A DNA stretch of 64,000 bases from Panaeolus papilionaceus (Eukaryota > Basidiomycota > Agaricomycetes > Agaricales). The position numbers and the translations under genes are program-made. Below the pieces are notes generated by a model, which saw only the letters and a list, made by a program, of their open reading frames with translations, made no database searches and was not told where the DNA came from. The stretch covers positions 868,001 to 932,000 of the forward strand of contig JADNRZ010000019.1 in the NCBI GenBank assembly GCA_015501605.1. Reading direction: 5' to 3'. Within the stretch, counting starts at the first letter, position 1, and every line of letters starts with the position of its first letter. Shown in pieces: positions 35,721-48,230 of this stretch.

Positions 35721-36821
35721 CTCTAATAAGATAGGTGATCTCCCAACCCCTACTTAAACCCCAATCATAACCTCCTCTGGACTGGGGTTTTTCTCCCTTG
35801 CACAACTTAGAGGGGTGAAAAACCCCTGAGTTGGGTTTACAGTGCTTATTCCACTCTTATATTATATATTTCATTCTTGTATTACAGACACTTGACTTGT
35901 CCCTGAAGCTACTGATAATGTTGTTATAAATCTCAGTACATAGTTACTCCAGTACTTGTATAAAAAGCTTAGATACACAAAGGCAAATACATCTATCATT
36001 CTATCCTAATTCCATACCTCTGTTCTGAATAAAGATGGAAAAAATACTAACAAACACAGCTTGAAAAGTGGTAAATCAGATTGAATGGTCTTGTTCATTT
36101 GGAATTCTCATTTTGATGCTAAGCTTCACAAGCCTGTGGTGCAAGCAAGACAACACAACCAAACAGACAACAAAACCTGATTGACATTAGAGGTGAGGGA
36201 GGGGTACAGGGGGGAAAATAATAAAACACATTCAGAAGCAAGTGCCAGTCATGGTCATACAAAGTTGAGGGGGGGAAATGCCCAGATGAGGATGCTGAAA
36301 ATCAAGAAAATGATGAACAAGAGCTATGTGGAGCCAAGGAGCAAAATGAAGCAGATGCAGCACAACAACAAAGATGAGACAGAGAGTGTTGAACAGAGGG
36401 ATTGCAACACAATCAGGGGAGAGGAAATCTGATCCAGGGAAGCAGTTTTGAGGGAAGCAGTGAGGAAAAAAGCCATGGGAAAGGAAGACAAACAAGACAG
36501 AGGATAGTGCTAGGGCAGGATGGACATGAGCATAAAGAGAATGGAGAGAAATTATTATCAGCAGCAAGAGAATGGGCTGATGAACCAGAGAAGAACTAGA
36601 AGGGAAGAAGAGAACAACAAAAACACAAAAGAAAGTGAAAGAAAGTACATCAAAGTGTTTGTACTATCTATATTATACAAGTAGAATTGAATACCAAACT
36701 TGTACATATCATGGGACAAATATGATCAAGAACACGCATTGACTAGGAAAGACAACAGAGATTGACACTGGTGACAATGAGCAAGGGAGTAAAGCAGCGA
36801 TGAAAGAAATGACACAACGTC
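35721..36821. other. No gene recognised
   Basis: Intergenic DNA at the border between the transposon-rich region and the host genes. The open stretches at 36181-36600 are low-complexity (Lys/Glu/Asn-rich) with no second supporting feature. Confidence 0.4.
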
Positions 36822-37778
36822 TCACTCCAAATCAAACACTACAACCCCCGCAACGCCCTCACCCTCATTCTCAATTCTGAACACATTCCCCCTCTCCCCA
36901 ACAAACACATATGTCCCGTCTCCCTCCCATAGTATCGTCTCATTCGCTCCCTTAACCTGCACTTCAACCACCTCCCCCTGCCCTACATCTTGTCCAACCC
37001 TTACATTCGCCCCCTGCGCAGCCCCAACACAATACCCACTCGTCTGAACGAGATGCACATATCCCTTCATTCCCTCCATCTTCACCTCCAGCCCCACCCC
37101 CGGCTCAACCATCGTAGCCCACATCCCCAACTTACTCATCACCGACGCAGGCCCCTCCCCTTCTCGCTCACTACTCACGCCTTCATCATCAACCGGTGTG
37201 ACGACTTTCACAAATGATTAAGCTTGTCGGAGTCGCTGAAAAATAGGGTGTAATGTTTCAGTGCGAGACCGGGAATATGGGGTAAAGACCAGATTTGGAG
37301 GAAGTGAACGAGCGAGGGCCCCTGGGCTTTTTCAGAGTGGGAGATACCGGTGCCTCCGGATGTGAGTTGGACGGCGCCGCGGTTGAGGATATCGGTGTTG
37401 CTTATAGAGTCTTTGCTGTTAGTGAGGTGAGTTGAGTACGACGATGTCAGGGGGTAGGGACGAGAGATGTGACGTACTGTTCTAGTTAACCAGAAACAAC
37501 GTATGAAAAAATTCTTGAATTCGCGATGAGTGAGTACCAAATCCGTTACGTGCTGCGACGCGATCGTCGTTGATGACGCGTAGGGGACCGAAGAGTTCGT
37601 GTTTGTGGTCTTGGTACCTATTAACTTGGTGAGCACCAGCACTGACAGCAGAGAGAACGAGGGAGGAACGAGTGGCAACGCACATAGCAAATCAAAATGT
37701 ATGAAACGTCTTCAACCATCCATGATCAGCATGTCCCCGCTCCTCACTCTTCATGGGTACAAACTGCATAGGTGTCAT
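36822..37778 (-). pseudogene. Pirin / quercetinase-like bicupin pseudogene
   Basis: Minus-strand exons encode, in order, SEERGHADHGWLKTFHTF (from ATG at 37778), ELFGPLRVINDDRVAARNGF, RGAVQLTSGGTGISHSEKAQ, VHFLQIWSLPHIPGLALKHY and a C-terminal cupin part to 36822. These are hallmark blocks of pirin-family proteins (YhhW-type), iron-binding bicupins that in some members cleave quercetin. The gene is broken. There is a TGA at 37694-37692 in exon 1, frame loss in the H-x-E-F metal-ligand region near 37520-37545, a TAA at 37488-37486 and a one-base loss near 37213. Intron borders (37683-37618 and 37477-37416) remain recognisable, so the decay is recent. Confidence 0.75.
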
Positions 37779-38027
37779 TACTTTTGACGTCGAAGGTAAA
37801 CGAATAAATTAGAATGGGGAGACGACGACAAGCGACCTGCAAGAACGGGGCCAGTGTATCAAGAAGTGGTGATTGTAATGGAACGAGATTGTGATAAACA
37901 GCGAGGGTTGAATAGACAGGCAAGAAGGATGACTAGGTGATGACGGTTCGGATTGAGGACGATATCGCTATGTCAGGGACAGCGACACCCAAGAGCTGAC
38001 ATGGTGGTCGTAAGCGCGATTTGTCCG

Positions 38028-38980
38028 TTAACTTGGGCGTTGTCTTGGGTCTTTGACTGTAAAGTCGGCAGAGAGAACCATAGCTCGGATTTCAGAACTG
38101 AACGATTCCTAGAAATCCATCGTTAGATGAGGAATTTAAACCAAGTCAAACCAACTCACGTCTTTCTTAAAGCACTCCACCAATGGCTGAGTCTGTCTCC
38201 ACACCCACCCGAACTCATTCAAATACCTCTCCTGCCTCTGCCTATCCGCAACAAGGTACCTCGCCACCCTAACCTGGACATCCTTGGGTCGTGATTTGAA
38301 ATCGTCAATATCAGCGGGAAACTTCTTCATCCTCTCCTTTTCGTCGTACAACAATTCATTGACGCGATGGAGGTGGTTATATCGCAGGTGGGAGTGATCA
38401 GAAAGCAACCTCTGCATCATGAGTTGTTGGCGCATAGACCCATTGAGAAAGGTCTCCAGGTTCTTCTGCTCCCCCGTCTGTTCCTCCCCGTCCCTCTTTT
38501 TGTACTCCCCATCATCCCTTGACAGATACACGTCCTCCAGCTCGCGTATGTACTCCTTCGCCTGCATATCGTATAGCCTCTCCAAATCCTGGATATGATC
38601 CTGTTCTAACTCTGCGATTTTCTTCTTCACATCCTCCCCCGTAATTGTTTTTTCGACCTCGGCTTTCATCGTTTCAAAACTGACGCGACGTGAAAATTAG
38701 AACACGTTCCTTAACATCACAAAAACAAAACGTGCACTCACTCCGGAACCGGCCTCCCCTTCCACTTCAACACAAACTGCGCATACCGCCATTGATCCAA
38801 CGCTTTATCAAGGTGTGGTCCGTGCACATCCTCCCCTCCCAACTCTGTGGTGTCGGTGAAAGGTGTGTCATCGAAATCGACGAATCCGTTCGCTTTATGT
38901 TCTATGTAACGTGGGTTAGGAAGACGAGGGAGGGTTTGGGGGGTGAGAGAGGAAAATGAGGAGGAGGAGGGGTGGGACAT
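38028..38980 (-). CDS. Coiled-coil protein of unknown function
   Basis: Three exons (38980-38742, 38679-38160 and 38108-38028) with GT-AG introns and consistent phases give 279 residues. The N-terminal 45 residues are Ser/Pro-rich. Then comes HKANGFVDFDDTPFTDTTEL, a block also found in two broken copies at 42270-42400 and 50041-50150. Residues 75-150 are Glu/Lys-rich and predicted helical (KKIAELEQDHIQDLERLYDM). The C-terminal half contains DRQRQERYLNEFGWVWRQTQ. No catalytic motif, signal peptide or membrane segment is visible. The function is unknown. It borders the GTPase island. Confidence 0.7.
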
Positions 38981-39907
38981 GGGTGAGATGAGTGAGAGGG
39001 AGGAGAACCGTGAGGTGGATGTTGAGGTGAGAGTGATTATGTCAAAATCACTGATTGGCAGGTCGTGCCCCCACGCGTCAGCAATGGCCGAAACCCCGAG
39101 TCCGAAGGGAACCTGCGCTTCTTGAACTCATACCACCACCAGACGGCCACCATCACCCTCACGCAATCTCGCACCTCCACTCGCAAAGTTTTCTTGACTT
39201 ATATATACTGGTTGTGGTGCGCGACCCCCTGACACATAGACGTGCTTTCCTTTCCTCTTTTTTTTTGTCGTCTTGCGCATCATTTTCTTCCCTTTGGTGA
39301 CTCGTCCTGATTTGCGACGTCTCACTCTACATCAGTCAAGCATCCTCGCCTCATCAACTCTGTAGAATACGCGACTTTCCGAGGAGATTGTTGTTCTTTT
39401 CTCGCCTGTTTTTCTTTTTTTTTTGTCGTCCTATGAATCTTTATTACCCTGCTGGAACCTCCTCGCTGTTCCCCTTCTCTCCGTCTCAGTCCTAAATACG
39501 CGGCTCTTCTAAAACTCCTTCTGGTTGCTCCCTCCGAATCGGCAGCTTCCTTGCGCCACTCAGACTCTCTTCCTTACCTCGCGTCTTCATTTCGCCCCAC
39601 TCCACAGTCGTTTCAATCCGTTTTCTTTTAGTCCTCATCTGCTAGCACCCCTCCCCCTGTTGAGCTATGTGACACTACCTCAGGATCTAGCTTTGTTCAT
39701 TTCCCGCAGACGGCGGTTTATGACCGTCAAGTGATGAAGAATTATTTTCAGCCGCGGAACGAAGGAACATGTGTTTGCTAATTTTAAACTGAACTCATTC
39801 GTCCACCAGTCATGATTTTCTTCTAATGTCCCACCGAAGAGCTCTTGCAAATATACCTCCCATCGTCGGGTGCGTCTTTGATCGGTGATCAACATAAAAT
39901 AACTACT
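38981..39907. other. Intergenic region between coiled-coil gene and GTPase gene
   Basis: It should hold the promoter of the minus-strand gene at 38980 and the 3' end of the minus-strand GTPase gene. A minus-strand open stretch at 39680-39895 lies directly downstream of the GTPase stop but shows no domain or splice continuity, so it is not called. Confidence 0.4.
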
Positions 39908-42227
39908 TTACGAATAACCTGATTCCTGCTCCGGTCCTACACTTAGATATTTATCTCTGATATAGAACCTTGCCGTCTCCTGTAATGTAAATGCTACCAT
40001 TCCTGCTGCGGTCCGATGCAATGCCTTCCCTTCGTCGACCAATTCCCTCTGTATTCGAAGTCTCAACTTTCCTCCCGTTGAGTTGCGCAAGAGGCCAGAT
40101 ACCACGTTCAATGCACTTGTCCGACCCATATCATCATCCGATGTGTCGAATCGAGCTACAAGCGCTGGGTGTTCCCGGTCGATGAAAGTGGACCATGCAT
40201 TTGCCTTCAACTCACTCTCTTTTTCTCTATATTCATCCATTTTTTCCGGCTGGATATAGTTCCACATGGTGGTAACCAATGCGAGTTTGTCGTACCCACC
40301 GGCACCATATAGCTTTTTGAATATTTTGAGTGCCACAGAAGCGCCTGCATCAAATCGGACATCGGTTATTCGGTGGAAGTAAATAACGCCAGTTAGCAGC
40401 TTTTTCTGTCGATATCTGAGTTTTCGCATAGCGGCACAGATAATAGATGTTTATGTGAGTATTGGCTACTAAGGGATACTTAATAGAACAAGCGACGACT
40501 TACCTCTCCTCAAGGTACTTGGATATTATCCATAATGTATCTGCATCAGACCGAAAGGGATTGTCAAATCCCGGCGTATCGACCAGAACCAGCGTCCGTC
40601 CTTCAAGGATATTTATTTCATAGGTTTGGACAGCTATTGTGTCATCATCAAGGTGGTGATATCCTGTATGCACGTCTAGTGCATGTGTCAATGACCTGAT
40701 GAACTGCTGACAGCTAATTAGTTTCCTCGACGAGTGGAATCGTTGAGTAGTCTCATTCTGACTTACGGTCGTCTTCCCTACACCAGTAACTCCGCAAACG
40801 CTGTGTAATTTGCAACATTCAGAACAATAGGTAATACGAGGAAATATGTAGATCGTCCGTTTAGTGGAGCAAGCACGAGTTGGTGGGCAAATAGAATACA
40901 TACAGAAGGATGATGTCGCTGTCTTCTTTCTGACCACCTTCAACGAGAGTACTGCAACATCGCAATAAAACGTCAGGGCTTATATCAGACAACCCAATAA
41001 AGGACCTACGGCTTCTCTGGTATAATCTCAGGCGGATTGTCGTGATCGCCGAGCGGCACTTCGGGTGATGGTTGGGTCAGCATCTCACTGCACATTTATG
41101 AATGGAACACAAGTCAGCTTAGAAGAAGATTAACGGGGGACTGCGCAGAAAAGATTGCACTCGGATGGGTACCTATGCAGAGGGAACTGGTATACATACT
41201 CGACCATGGCGAGAGCTGATGACCCTTCATCGAACTCAAGTATTTCGCTTCGAAGTCTCTCGAGATCGCCCCGAAGATTTTGTAGTTTATCCTGCTCCGT
41301 CTGCTGGATGGAATGGGTCCATAGGTCTTGTAGGTCATCTTCGGCATTGGAGACCCTTAATGTAATATTTCTGTACCTCTCTTGCAAGAGACAGAAAACT
41401 GGCGGCTGCACAGGTGGTTTTGTTATGCTTTTATTCATGTCCTCCAGAACGAAACGAGCGCGAAAAGTGGGCACAGGGTACAGAATGGCGTTGAGAATCT
41501 CGTTCGCTGAGGCTGTCGTATTTTGAAACTCGAAGAATTGCAATCCTTTTCCCAGGAATTTCTGAATGACGAAGACAGCGAAACTTTTGAAAGGCTAAAA
41601 GAGAGCAAAATTATCGAAAACATACCTCCCAATGAGTGCGTAATTGTCCGCGTTTTTTTTCTGCAGCCAACTGCGTCCTTTTTGCTGTGGCTTCCGATAC
41701 GCCCTCCTGGTGTCCTACAAGATCCCAAGCCGTTGTCACAAGACACGCCCGCTTTGCTTGGCCCTCTCCACAGAGAACGGTGAAAAGGTCCCAACAGGGC
41801 TTGTTGCCACCTTTGAAAGGGTCGGTAATTCGATCAAGATAGAATAGCGCATGTAATGGAGGAGCATTACTGCGAAGAATTTAAAATTAGTCAAGGCCTA
41901 ATACAAACTTTCCCTCACATAACTTATGACACGTACGAAGTTTTGATCCAATCCCTGATAGCTTTGAGCGCGCTGTACTCGGATATGGTGACGTCTTGAA
42001 ATCCGGGTGTGTCTGCTAGCACGATGCGGTTCTTCCAGGTAGGATGGTTGCGGATCCGATACAAGGTGAAATCGTTGGTGCCGCGTTCAAGGCCGAATGA
42101 TGAGATATTGAGTTTGTTATTTGCGAGTCGCTCGATAAACTTTTCACAGCACACATCAGGTAAAGACAAGCCTTTTGCGTTGAGACGACATACATTGCTT
42201 TTACCGACTCCTGTGCGGCCAAGAAGA
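39908..42227 (-). CDS. AIG1/GIMAP-like GTPase with two tandem G domains (5' end not resolved)
   Basis: Nine joined exons on the minus strand: 42227-42194, 42139-41937, 41869-41626, 41561-41200, 41087-41010, 40951-40904, 40800-40767, 40703-40504 and 40415-39908, at least 570 residues. G domain A has LLGRTGVGKSN, LADTPGFQD and LVTTAWD, followed by a coiled-coil region (DDLQDLWTHSIQQTEQDKLQ). A Pro-rich linker leads to G domain B with VCGVTGVGKTT, LVDTPGFDN, VIYFHRITD and LVTTMWN. The DTPG box and the TTxW motif in the G4 position fit fungal members of the AIG1-like group. The first nucleotide of the model completes a codon from an upstream exon that I cannot find. The upstream DNA instead holds a fragment of the neighbouring coiled-coil gene, so the 5' end may be truncated. 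Confidence 0.8.
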
Positions 42228-42269
42228 CTGGTTTTTGGTTTATCATGCAAGATCAGTTAATCATCAAAC

Positions 42270-42400
42270 GACATCTTTACAAAAATGAAATTGACGAATT
42301 CGTTGGCTTTGTGTGCTAGGCAAAGTGCGTTAGGGAGATGAGGGAGGGGTGAGGGAGGGGAGTGATGAGGAGTGTTGGGACATAAGTAAGGCAGAGGGGG
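42270..42400 (-). pseudogene. Duplicated 5' fragment of the coiled-coil gene
   Basis: On the minus strand the sequence can be read as Ser/Pro-rich followed by LPNALCLAHKANEFVNF. This parallels LPNPRYIEHKANGFVDF of the gene at 38028-38980. The similarity stops abruptly, and frames are broken. It lies directly upstream of the double G-domain gene, exactly where its first exons would be expected. Confidence 0.5.
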
Positions 42401-43199
42401 AGAAGGAGCAGGAGTGTGTCAGTGAGTCTTGAGAGGCTGGGTTAACCGAGACTAAGTGAGAGGGCTGTCACTGACAAGGAGGTCAACATTGGTGTTGAGG
42501 GACAGGCCAAGGACGGTGATTATAATTACTTGCTCAGAGGCCGCTGCCAAATGTGGCACGGCAAACGAGGCTTTACATTATAAAACATGAATTTTTGGGC
42601 CTTTTTAAAATAACCAACTGGAATATTTTTAATTTTTGAAGGGTAAAGATAATGTATATTAATTTGTATCCTCTTGTATGAAGAAGTAAATTTGATTGTG
42701 CCATTTGATCCACCTGTCCTTCATAAAAACATATATTTTCAGTCTAAATACCATCATGATAATATACCTTGCCATCTAAAGTCACAACGCATCAAATAAA
42801 ATCAAAGACTTATCTTCTCGACCCCAGCGGATGATCTGGAGAATGTGCTCCCACACCAAGTCCAGACCGATCTAGACTCTCATGGACTTTTGATGGCAAC
42901 ACTACTCGTCACATGAGTACCTTCCTAATGGGCATTGCCAACTTAATTCAGGGTTTTTCAAAAATTGAGGTGGTCTGAAATCGGTGACAATAAACTCACT
43001 TTACTTCGTAAACAAATTACCGTAAAGCCTCGTAATGTCAAGATCACCCATCTCACGCTAAATATGGTCCGAAAGTCCGAACCGACGACTAACCCCAACT
43101 TGAACTCATACCACCACCATCAGACCACCAATTCACAATTCCGTATTTTATTTTCGGTTTATTCAACTTTATCCTTTAATATTTCAATTCCTCTCCTGC

Positions 43200-44330
43200 G
43201 TCCGACTGGTCTGAGCTTGCATGGTATTCGCTGGCCGTCTACGTGCGGTAAGCTCAGGTTGAGGCTTTTTTGTCGCGTTGCAATTCGGGACTCGTCCTCA
43301 CCACCACTTGCCTACGTGCTAGATGGCGTCAATTGCAACCATCTATTACCCGTCTCAACCAGGATGTGTCCTTTATCACCACAGGTCTATGAGCCAGACA
43401 GTGGTGGGTGCAACTATCTTTGGGCGGTCTCCGCGGGATATGTTCTCTATTTTATTCTCTATTATCTCATCCTCACCGCTTCTGGTCTGTAAGCTAGAGG
43501 GGTTTGGCTGTCCATATACAAGTGGTTAGTAGGGGTTGAAACTGCAGTGAAGGTATTTTTCATTTATTTTATTTCTGTTTATTTCCCAACCAACGCTGGT
43601 CTACGAGCCAGATGTTGGAGTGTGGCCGTCTACGTGGTCTACACGGGAAAATGAAGGATCGCTGGCAACTCCTCTCTTCCTCTCTGAGCTAGACGGTGGT
43701 TGGCTGGCCATCTATGAATGGCCGGAAGGCGGAGCGAATAGCTTTCGGTACCGGTCACCCCACCGTTGGTCTATGAGCCAAAGTGTGTAGACCAACCATG
43801 GATGTGCGGTTGCCGTGGGGACTAGGTTTTGTCTCTTTTCTCAACATTCTCTGGTCTAGGAGCAAGGGATGTATGCTTGTCATCTATGAGTGGCGAGCTT
43901 GAGGAAGGCGGTTTTACTTATTTTCGTCCTTTTTCCCACCACCACTGGTCTATGTGCTCGATGGTGGATGCTGCCGGCTGTCTACGAGCAGCTGGTACGG
44001 GGATAATAATTTTCATTCTTCCCTTCGTCCTTACCGCCCTAATCGGTGAGCCAGTGAGTGGGTTCTGGTCATCGATAAGTGACTGTTGCGGGGACGAGAG
44101 GCTTGATAATTTTATAGGTTTGACTTTTTCAACGCTGCTAGCTCATGAGCCATGCGTGCAGACCGAGCGTCTCTGAGCGGTCAGTAATCGCATTTGTTCC
44201 TTTCCTTTCCTTTCTCTTTTTCTCTACTCGTCACTCTCATTCCTATCGTCATCATATTGACCCATCTGGAATCCCTAGAACTTGGGCATCTGTTACCTCG
44301 CTTGGGCATTGTCATGTCTTGCAATAACTC
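43200..44330 (+). repeat. Degenerate ~95-bp tandem repeats (array 1)
   Basis: The phrase ggtctatgagccag or close variants recurs near 43386, 43482, 43597, 43769, 43854, 43948, 44045 and 44140. It usually follows caccaccgct and is followed by ggccatctatgagtgg. Spacing is about 80-115 bp. Units are diverged and non-coding. The same family forms the array at 53030-53830. Confidence 0.65.
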
Positions 44331-46236
44331 ATTTTTTCGCCCTCCTTACTCGGCGACTACTTGTGACGACTGAGTCTACTTGACGCATGCCTCGCTTACT
44401 TTATAGTTGAATCCCGGCAATCTCGCAGTTTACCATGAGGCTTAGTACTCACTGAACCCCTCACCCCCTTGCGGTTTAATTCTTTATGGAAGCGTCACTC
44501 TGGCTATCTTCTCGTTTTACGGCTAGCTGGTGTGTTTCTGAGTGGAACTGCTAATCGTGCACTGGTGTTCAGCTCACGATGCGACTTCTCTCTCTTCAGT
44601 TTCCCGCTTCCGTGACTCGTCTTGATCAGCACCGTTTTATGAGCTAGATGAGTAAAATCGTGATCGCATTTGATAGGTCTGTACAAGAAGGGTCTGCGCC
44701 AATCCGTTTCGTCTTTTTCAAGTTGACGACTCTCTACATATGAGTCAGCACTCTACCCTGACTGGTGTTGGTTCGCATATGGCAAAGATTGTCAGTTTAT
44801 GGCCTCTCTTATTTCCACTCTCCACCACGGCTCAGCGGCCCGTTGGGCGATCATTTTTTATCCCCTTCACACATTGTCCCTTCGCCTGTGGTCTTTGAGC
44901 CACGAGATGCGCGTGCAGAATATATGAACGGATGGCGGAACATTCGATCTGTTTAACTATATGTAGTTGTTCTTTACCCCACCAATGTCATCTGAGAGCA
45001 GTCGTCATCACCTCATCGTAAGACGGTTGCTGGCACACGGTTCTGCCGTTCCCCTGTTTACATGCTTCAACATGCTCCCATTGATTCTGATTTCTGGTCT
45101 GAGATACACCGTTTTACCTGTGTACTGTTCGACTCCATTGGAATCTTGGTGTTAGGTAATTGACCTCCTTACCCCCATTTTAGTGGTCTGAATTATCTCG
45201 TTTATTCTGGGTTATCGAAAATCTGTCTAGTTATCCATCATCTCAATCTGTTGCCTTCGTCCCACATATCTTTGACATCGTTGTGGTCAATCTGACCGAG
45301 TCTGCGGGCTACAGCTGCCTTTACATACACAAAGTGGCGAAATTGTATAAAATATTATGTACTCGATAAAATAGGCCTCGTTGCATAAATCATACACTAC
45401 CTTTCACGATAAAGATGGAGGTTGATGCCTTGAGGTGCAATCTTCCATCTGCATTCGAATGTGCTCCAAGTTCGAGGCAGTGTGGGGCTTGGAATGGTTC
45501 TAGGGAACGAATATATTCTCGAACCTCCGCTGGATGATAACTCACATAAAAGTAAATGTCGTCACATTTCATCACAATTCATTCACGCGATGCTACTGCA
45601 ATGTGCCACCTTCCGGGGTGATGTCCTATTCGAAGCTCGTTCGAGGCAGTAGTGCGGAGCTTCGAATGCCAATGGTGCTATAGAATGCATATATCCTTTG
45701 TCAGTGATTCGATTGTAATCACAAGCTGCGTAATGAGTACCCATTCAACCTACCATAACGACTCGAATGATACACCCTTTGTGGCCATTGGTAAGGCAAG
45801 CGTGTACTCGTAAATACAGAAACAGGATATCACATCGTCATGCTGAATGCTGTACACGTAAAACTGGGTGTGAAAGGGGGCTCATTCTGACGTCGCATGC
45901 ACAACCTGTTACGGCGATGTCCAAGTACCCTCGAATCACGAATCTATTGTAAAAACGAGGCTCAATACAGTCGGGCATTATCGATGAATGTCACATATTC
46001 ATGAAGTAACTCCACCACTGACGGCGACAATGGAAGCCGAAAACTTCAACGGGCTCGATGTGAAAGTTCAATCTTTCCATGTACGCCTACGTACTATCAA
46101 AGCGCACCGTGGTTGATGTCAAATGTTAAAGTCAAATGTTAAACTACGATAAGGCTTGTATATCAAATATAAAAACATCAAGCTTGAAACACCAGAATAT
46201 CCCTTTATTCAATACTCACTCTTCCACTTTACATCC
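44331..46236. other. Duplicated intergenic segment upstream of GTPase 1
   Basis: No gene is called. Blocks in this segment (cttgacgcatgcctcgcttac, acctgtgtactgttc, cgaggctcaatacagtc) recur in the same order at 54000-55700, upstream of the fourth GTPase. A minus-strand open stretch at 45390-45575 may be an exon remnant but could not be extended. The stretch just before 46237 contains aatataaaa, a possible TATA element. Confidence 0.5.
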
Positions 46237-47604
46237 ATGGGCCTTGTCGCGTCAGCCGTGGCTTACGCCACCGTGACTATTGTCGGTGCTGCGTTCGGGA
46301 TTTCTGCAGCTACAAAGGAACGGGAGGCACAGGAAGAAGAGGCTCGACGTAAAGAGGCTGCACGTCTAGCGGAGGAAGCACGAAAGAAGGCGGAGGCTCT
46401 TGCAAAAGCAAAACAGGAGGCAGAAGAAGCCAAACGGCGCGCAGAAGAGGAAAGGAAGGAGGCGCAGAAGAAACTTAAGGAGGCGGAGGCAGAAACGAAG
46501 AGGTTGCAGGACGAGGAAGAGGCCAGAAGGAAGAGGGAGGAGGAGGCGGCGAAAATAAGGAACAAGAAAGCGGCAGAGGCGCAGAAATCCTTGGAGGATG
46601 CGACTCAACGTGAGGAGGAGGCAAAGAAACGGGCAAAAGAGGCAAAGGAACGTGAAGAGGAAGCAAAGAGGAAAGAGAAAGAAGCAGAACAATTGGCAGA
46701 GGAAGCAAAGAAGAGAGAGAAAGAAGCAGAAAAGTTGGCACAGGAAGCAAAGAGGCAGGAAGAGGAGGCACGGAGGCAAGCGGAGGAATCAGTTGGGAAG
46801 GCGCAAGAGGCGCAGCAACGAGCAGAGGAAGCAAGGAGCCAAGCAGAAGAAGCGAAGAGGAAAGCGGAGGAACAATGGATGCGAGGTATTCCTCCAGAGT
46901 TTCAACCAAACGAGGAGACGAAACAGCAATTCCGACAGCGATATAATATCCAGGATACCAAGATCAACATCGGGATCGTAGGCGAGTCGGGCACTGGAAA
47001 GTCGTCTCTTCTTAATGCCCTTCGTGGATTATCACCACGAGACCAAGGAGCTGCCCGGTGTGGGTTCAACGAAACGACAGCATTCGTGCAAGGATATCCC
47101 GATCGTCGTAACCCGAATATTGTCTGGTACGATGTTCCAGGTGCAAACACGCCTACTGTGAGGGGGTGGACCTATTTTGCTGCACAGGGGCTATACGTCT
47201 TCACCATCATCGTTGTCGTCTTTTCGGACCGATTCACAGAGACTGCTGGGACCTTGATCACCAACGCGAATAAATGCTCCATCCCAGCATTTCTCGTTCG
47301 CACCAAAGGCGACCAGCTCGTCCAGGGTGCACAGTACGATTGGGATGATGATGAGCCATTGTCCGACGAAGCTGCCCGTCAGATAGTTGTCAAGGAGACT
47401 CGCAAGATGGTCTCAGACAATTTGGCTCGACTAAAGTTACCGGATCAGACGGTATATATTGTCTCGAGGTTTGCCATGAAGGATTTGGTGACCAAGGGTG
47501 ATAAGCGTGCTGTTATTGACGAACAGAGGGTCCTCGATGATATTCTTCTCCTCGGTTCGACCGGCACTGCTCAACCCAATCTCGACGGACAAGGATCCTC
47601 CTGA
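46237..47604 (+). CDS. IRG-like (interferon-inducible-type) GTPase with coiled-coil N-terminus, copy 1
   Basis: A single exon of 455 residues. The N-terminus MGLVASAVAYATVTIVGAAF fits an N-myristoylation signal (Gly2, Ser6) overlapping a hydrophobic segment (about 3-25). Residues 27-225 are an almost pure heptad coiled coil of Glu, Lys, Arg and Ala. The linker RGIPPEF leads into the GTPase domain: P-loop GESGTGKSS at 249-257, then LRGLSPRDQGAARCGFNETT, DVPG at 299-302, VVVFSDRFTE, and VRTKGDQ with the TKxD guanine-specificity motif at 356-359. The LRGL, GAA, ETT, DxPG and RTKxD order matches the IRG/IIGP family, known in vertebrates for attacking pathogen vacuoles. The start is set by the ATG at 46237; an alternative at 46156 adds 27 residues. 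Membrane association is likely; a biological role in the fungus is inference. Confidence 0.9.
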   Translation: MGLVASAVAYATVTIVGAAFGISAATKEREAQEEEARRKEAARLAEEARKKAEALAKAKQEAEEAKRRAEEERKEAQKKLKEAEAETKRLQDEEEARRKREEEAAKIRNKKAAEAQKSLEDATQREEEAKKRAKEAKEREEEAKRKEKEAEQLAEEAKKREKEAEKLAQEAKRQEEEARRQAEESVGKAQEAQQRAEEARSQAEEAKRKAEEQWMRGIPPEFQPNEETKQQFRQRYNIQDTKINIGIVGESGTGKSSLLNALRGLSPRDQGAARCGFNETTAFVQGYPDRRNPNIVWYDVPGANTPTVRGWTYFAAQGLYVFTIIVVVFSDRFTETAGTLITNANKCSIPAFLVRTKGDQLVQGAQYDWDDDEPLSDEAARQIVVKETRKMVSDNLARLKLPDQTVYIVSRFAMKDLVTKGDKRAVIDEQRVLDDILLLGSTGTAQPNLDGQGSS

Positions 47605-48230
47605 TTAGATTCTACTATTGTTCTTGTGCGATTAGCCTATTGTACCTTGGAAAATTTGTACCTTTTTCTTACTTTCGAATCACAAATACCATGTCGTTCC
47701 AAATAATCAACAAGATTCGTGAGTGTGATAAAGTTAAGTTACAACCAGGGTGTCAATCCCACGGAAGTCCACGTAAAAGAAGACTTGTTCCAGATCTCTT
47801 CCAAACGGGCACACAGCAACTCCACGGCAGCCGAGTACCCTTGAACTAAGATATGCATTGAAAGCATGAGGCTTGAGATGACCATGAGTCATTGAAGTTG
47901 ACGAAAATTTCCAAGTAGCCCCACAAACGCAGAGTACCACGAAAGAAAATTAAGATTCAAGTTGACGTGCTCCATCGAAGACACATATCCTAGTCCCTTC
48001 ATTCACCTGTCAAGATCAGCCCCGTTCACTACACCTCCGCATCAATTTTCAACTCGTGCGAGTCGAATCGTAAATGGTGATGATTGATGATACTTGTATT
48101 GGAGCATACACAGCCTACCTGAGGCGTCTACGATGAGCTTTAAAACATCCACTTTTTTGCAAACTCAATATTCATCTTGTGTGACAATCAAATACCCCCT
48201 CAACCGTCATAGGATCATTTAGCGCTTTTC
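47605..48230. other. Intergenic region between IRG-like copies 1 and 2
   Basis: It holds the 3' end of copy 1, the degenerate minus-strand gene remnant at 47734-47940 and the promoter of copy 2. The layout parallels that upstream of copy 5. Confidence 0.5.
47734..47940 (-). pseudogene. Decayed copy of the 56980-57651 gene
   Basis: The minus-strand sequence around the CG-x-x motif and the T/S-M-T/S-H block (TSMTHGHLKPHAFN) parallels LRCGTSNDTK and FTMSHDCTIGPHV of the gene at 56980-57651. It has the same orientation and position, divergent from the next IRG-like gene. The reading frame is disrupted and the second exon is missing. Similarity is weak and judged by eye. Confidence 0.4.

Noticed and set aside
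39680..39895. Minus-strand open frame downstream of the left GTPase gene
   Set aside because: No domain, no splice continuity, and it follows a normal stop codon.
46263..46909. Minus-strand Leu/Ser/Phe-rich frames opposite the coiled coils (also at 48296, 51409 and 57784)
   Set aside because: They are mirror images of GAG/AAG/CGA-rich heptad codons on the plus strand and show no independent features.
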